Positions 63,940 through 64,000 of a DNA stretch of 64,000 bases are shown piece after piece. The notes beneath the pieces were generated by a model. It was not told where the DNA came from. It worked only from the letters and a program-made list of their open reading frames with translations, and made no database searches. The DNA lies in the NCBI GenBank assembly GCA_963763955.1, contig CAVXQP010000025.1, forward strand, positions 1 to 64,000, given 5' to 3'. Every line of letters starts with the position of its first letter. The stretch's first letter is position 1. Made by a program: the position numbers and the translations under genes. This DNA comes from DASUPK01 sp963763955 (GTDB lineage: Bacteria > Actinomycetota > Thermoleophilia > Solirubrobacterales > 70-9).

Positions 63940-64000
63940 ATGGAGGGAGACTCGATTCTCCGCACCGCGCGGCGGATGGAGGCCGCTCTTGCCGGAGGGC
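63940..64000 (+). CDS. Fpg/Nei-family DNA glycosylase, partial (5' end only)
   Basis: The first 20 codons read MEGDSILRTARRMEAALAGG, matching the N-terminal helix of Nei-type glycosylases (usually MPEGDT..RTARR..AAL.G), which excise oxidised bases. The catalytic Pro expected after Met is not visible in this reading. It is cut by the window end and follows lhr, a known neighbour pair in actinobacteria. Confidence 0.7.
   Translation, partial: MEGDSILRTARRMEAALAGG

Overview
The window is high-GC actinobacterial DNA. Thermoleophilia, most likely Solirubrobacterales, is inferred from several traits: many SnoaL-like ORFs opening MSEENVE/MSQENVE, DUF2252 proteins, secreted proteins ending in Lys-Cys-His tails, and leaderless TANNNT-N6/7-ATG promoters. 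It holds no rRNA, no complete tRNA, no CRISPR array and no replication origin that I can see.

Region 1 (1-17.9 kb) is punctuated by four direct copies of the 3' half of a tRNA-Phe(GAA) gene (at 1, 1835, 15636 and 17895), as expected of attachment-site scars. They delimit a GT-C-like membrane protein (52-1752), a stress or sulfatase island (1.9-15.5 kb) and a SulP transporter plus SnoaL unit (15.7-17.8 kb). The island carries a formylglycine-generating enzyme (frameshifted) and an arylsulfatase. It also carries two mirror-image SHOCT/DUF7144 divergent pairs flanking glutamate decarboxylase, DUF1269/DUF6325 proteins, a GAP-family protein, a MalT-like LAL regulator (frameshifted) and a DUF2252 protein. 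Eight copies of a 17-bp dyad, TCACCCG-N3-NGGRTGA, sit upstream of the operons of this island and nowhere else I could find. Its GGRTGA arms resemble MalT boxes, so the LAL protein is the obvious candidate regulator.

Region 2 (18-27.7 kb) has a decayed second DUF2252 gene, a secreted GH94-like protein, a secreted penicillin-acylase family protein, endonuclease IV, LtrA and a YhaM-like exonuclease.

Region 3 (27.7-43.6 kb) is a decayed accessory zone. It contains SnoaL fragments, frameshifted genes, an IS30 element, an IS1111-type IS110 element, and ten copies of a 20-bp palindrome (A), often paired with a second palindrome (A'). In four copies A lies exactly over the -35 region of a conserved promoter feeding an MSEEN-type start codon. 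Both insertion sequences interrupt the loop of an A' palindrome. The IS1111-type element ends in a foldable RNA whose internal loop matches both halves of its A' target, so it looks like a bridge/seekRNA. Intact genes here include a DHFR-like reductase, a quinone-oxidoreductase-like protein and an MFS exporter.

Region 4 (43.6-64 kb) is mostly intact core-like sequence: a deca-His secreted peptide, a lipoprotein, a fused PafBC regulator, and a dienelactone hydrolase. Next come an ArsR-SRPBCC-SMP30-VOC operon with a clear promoter/operator, an MBL-fold hydrolase, a second penicillin acylase, a PPOX protein and an RTX-like secreted protein. It ends with rmlA-rmlD-rmlB, a beta-helix protein with a Lys-Cys tail, a cupin, Lhr helicase and the start of a Nei/Fpg glycosylase. 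Many single-base frameshifts lie between 2 and 41 kb and almost none after 41.5 kb; decay and assembly error cannot be separated from sequence alone.
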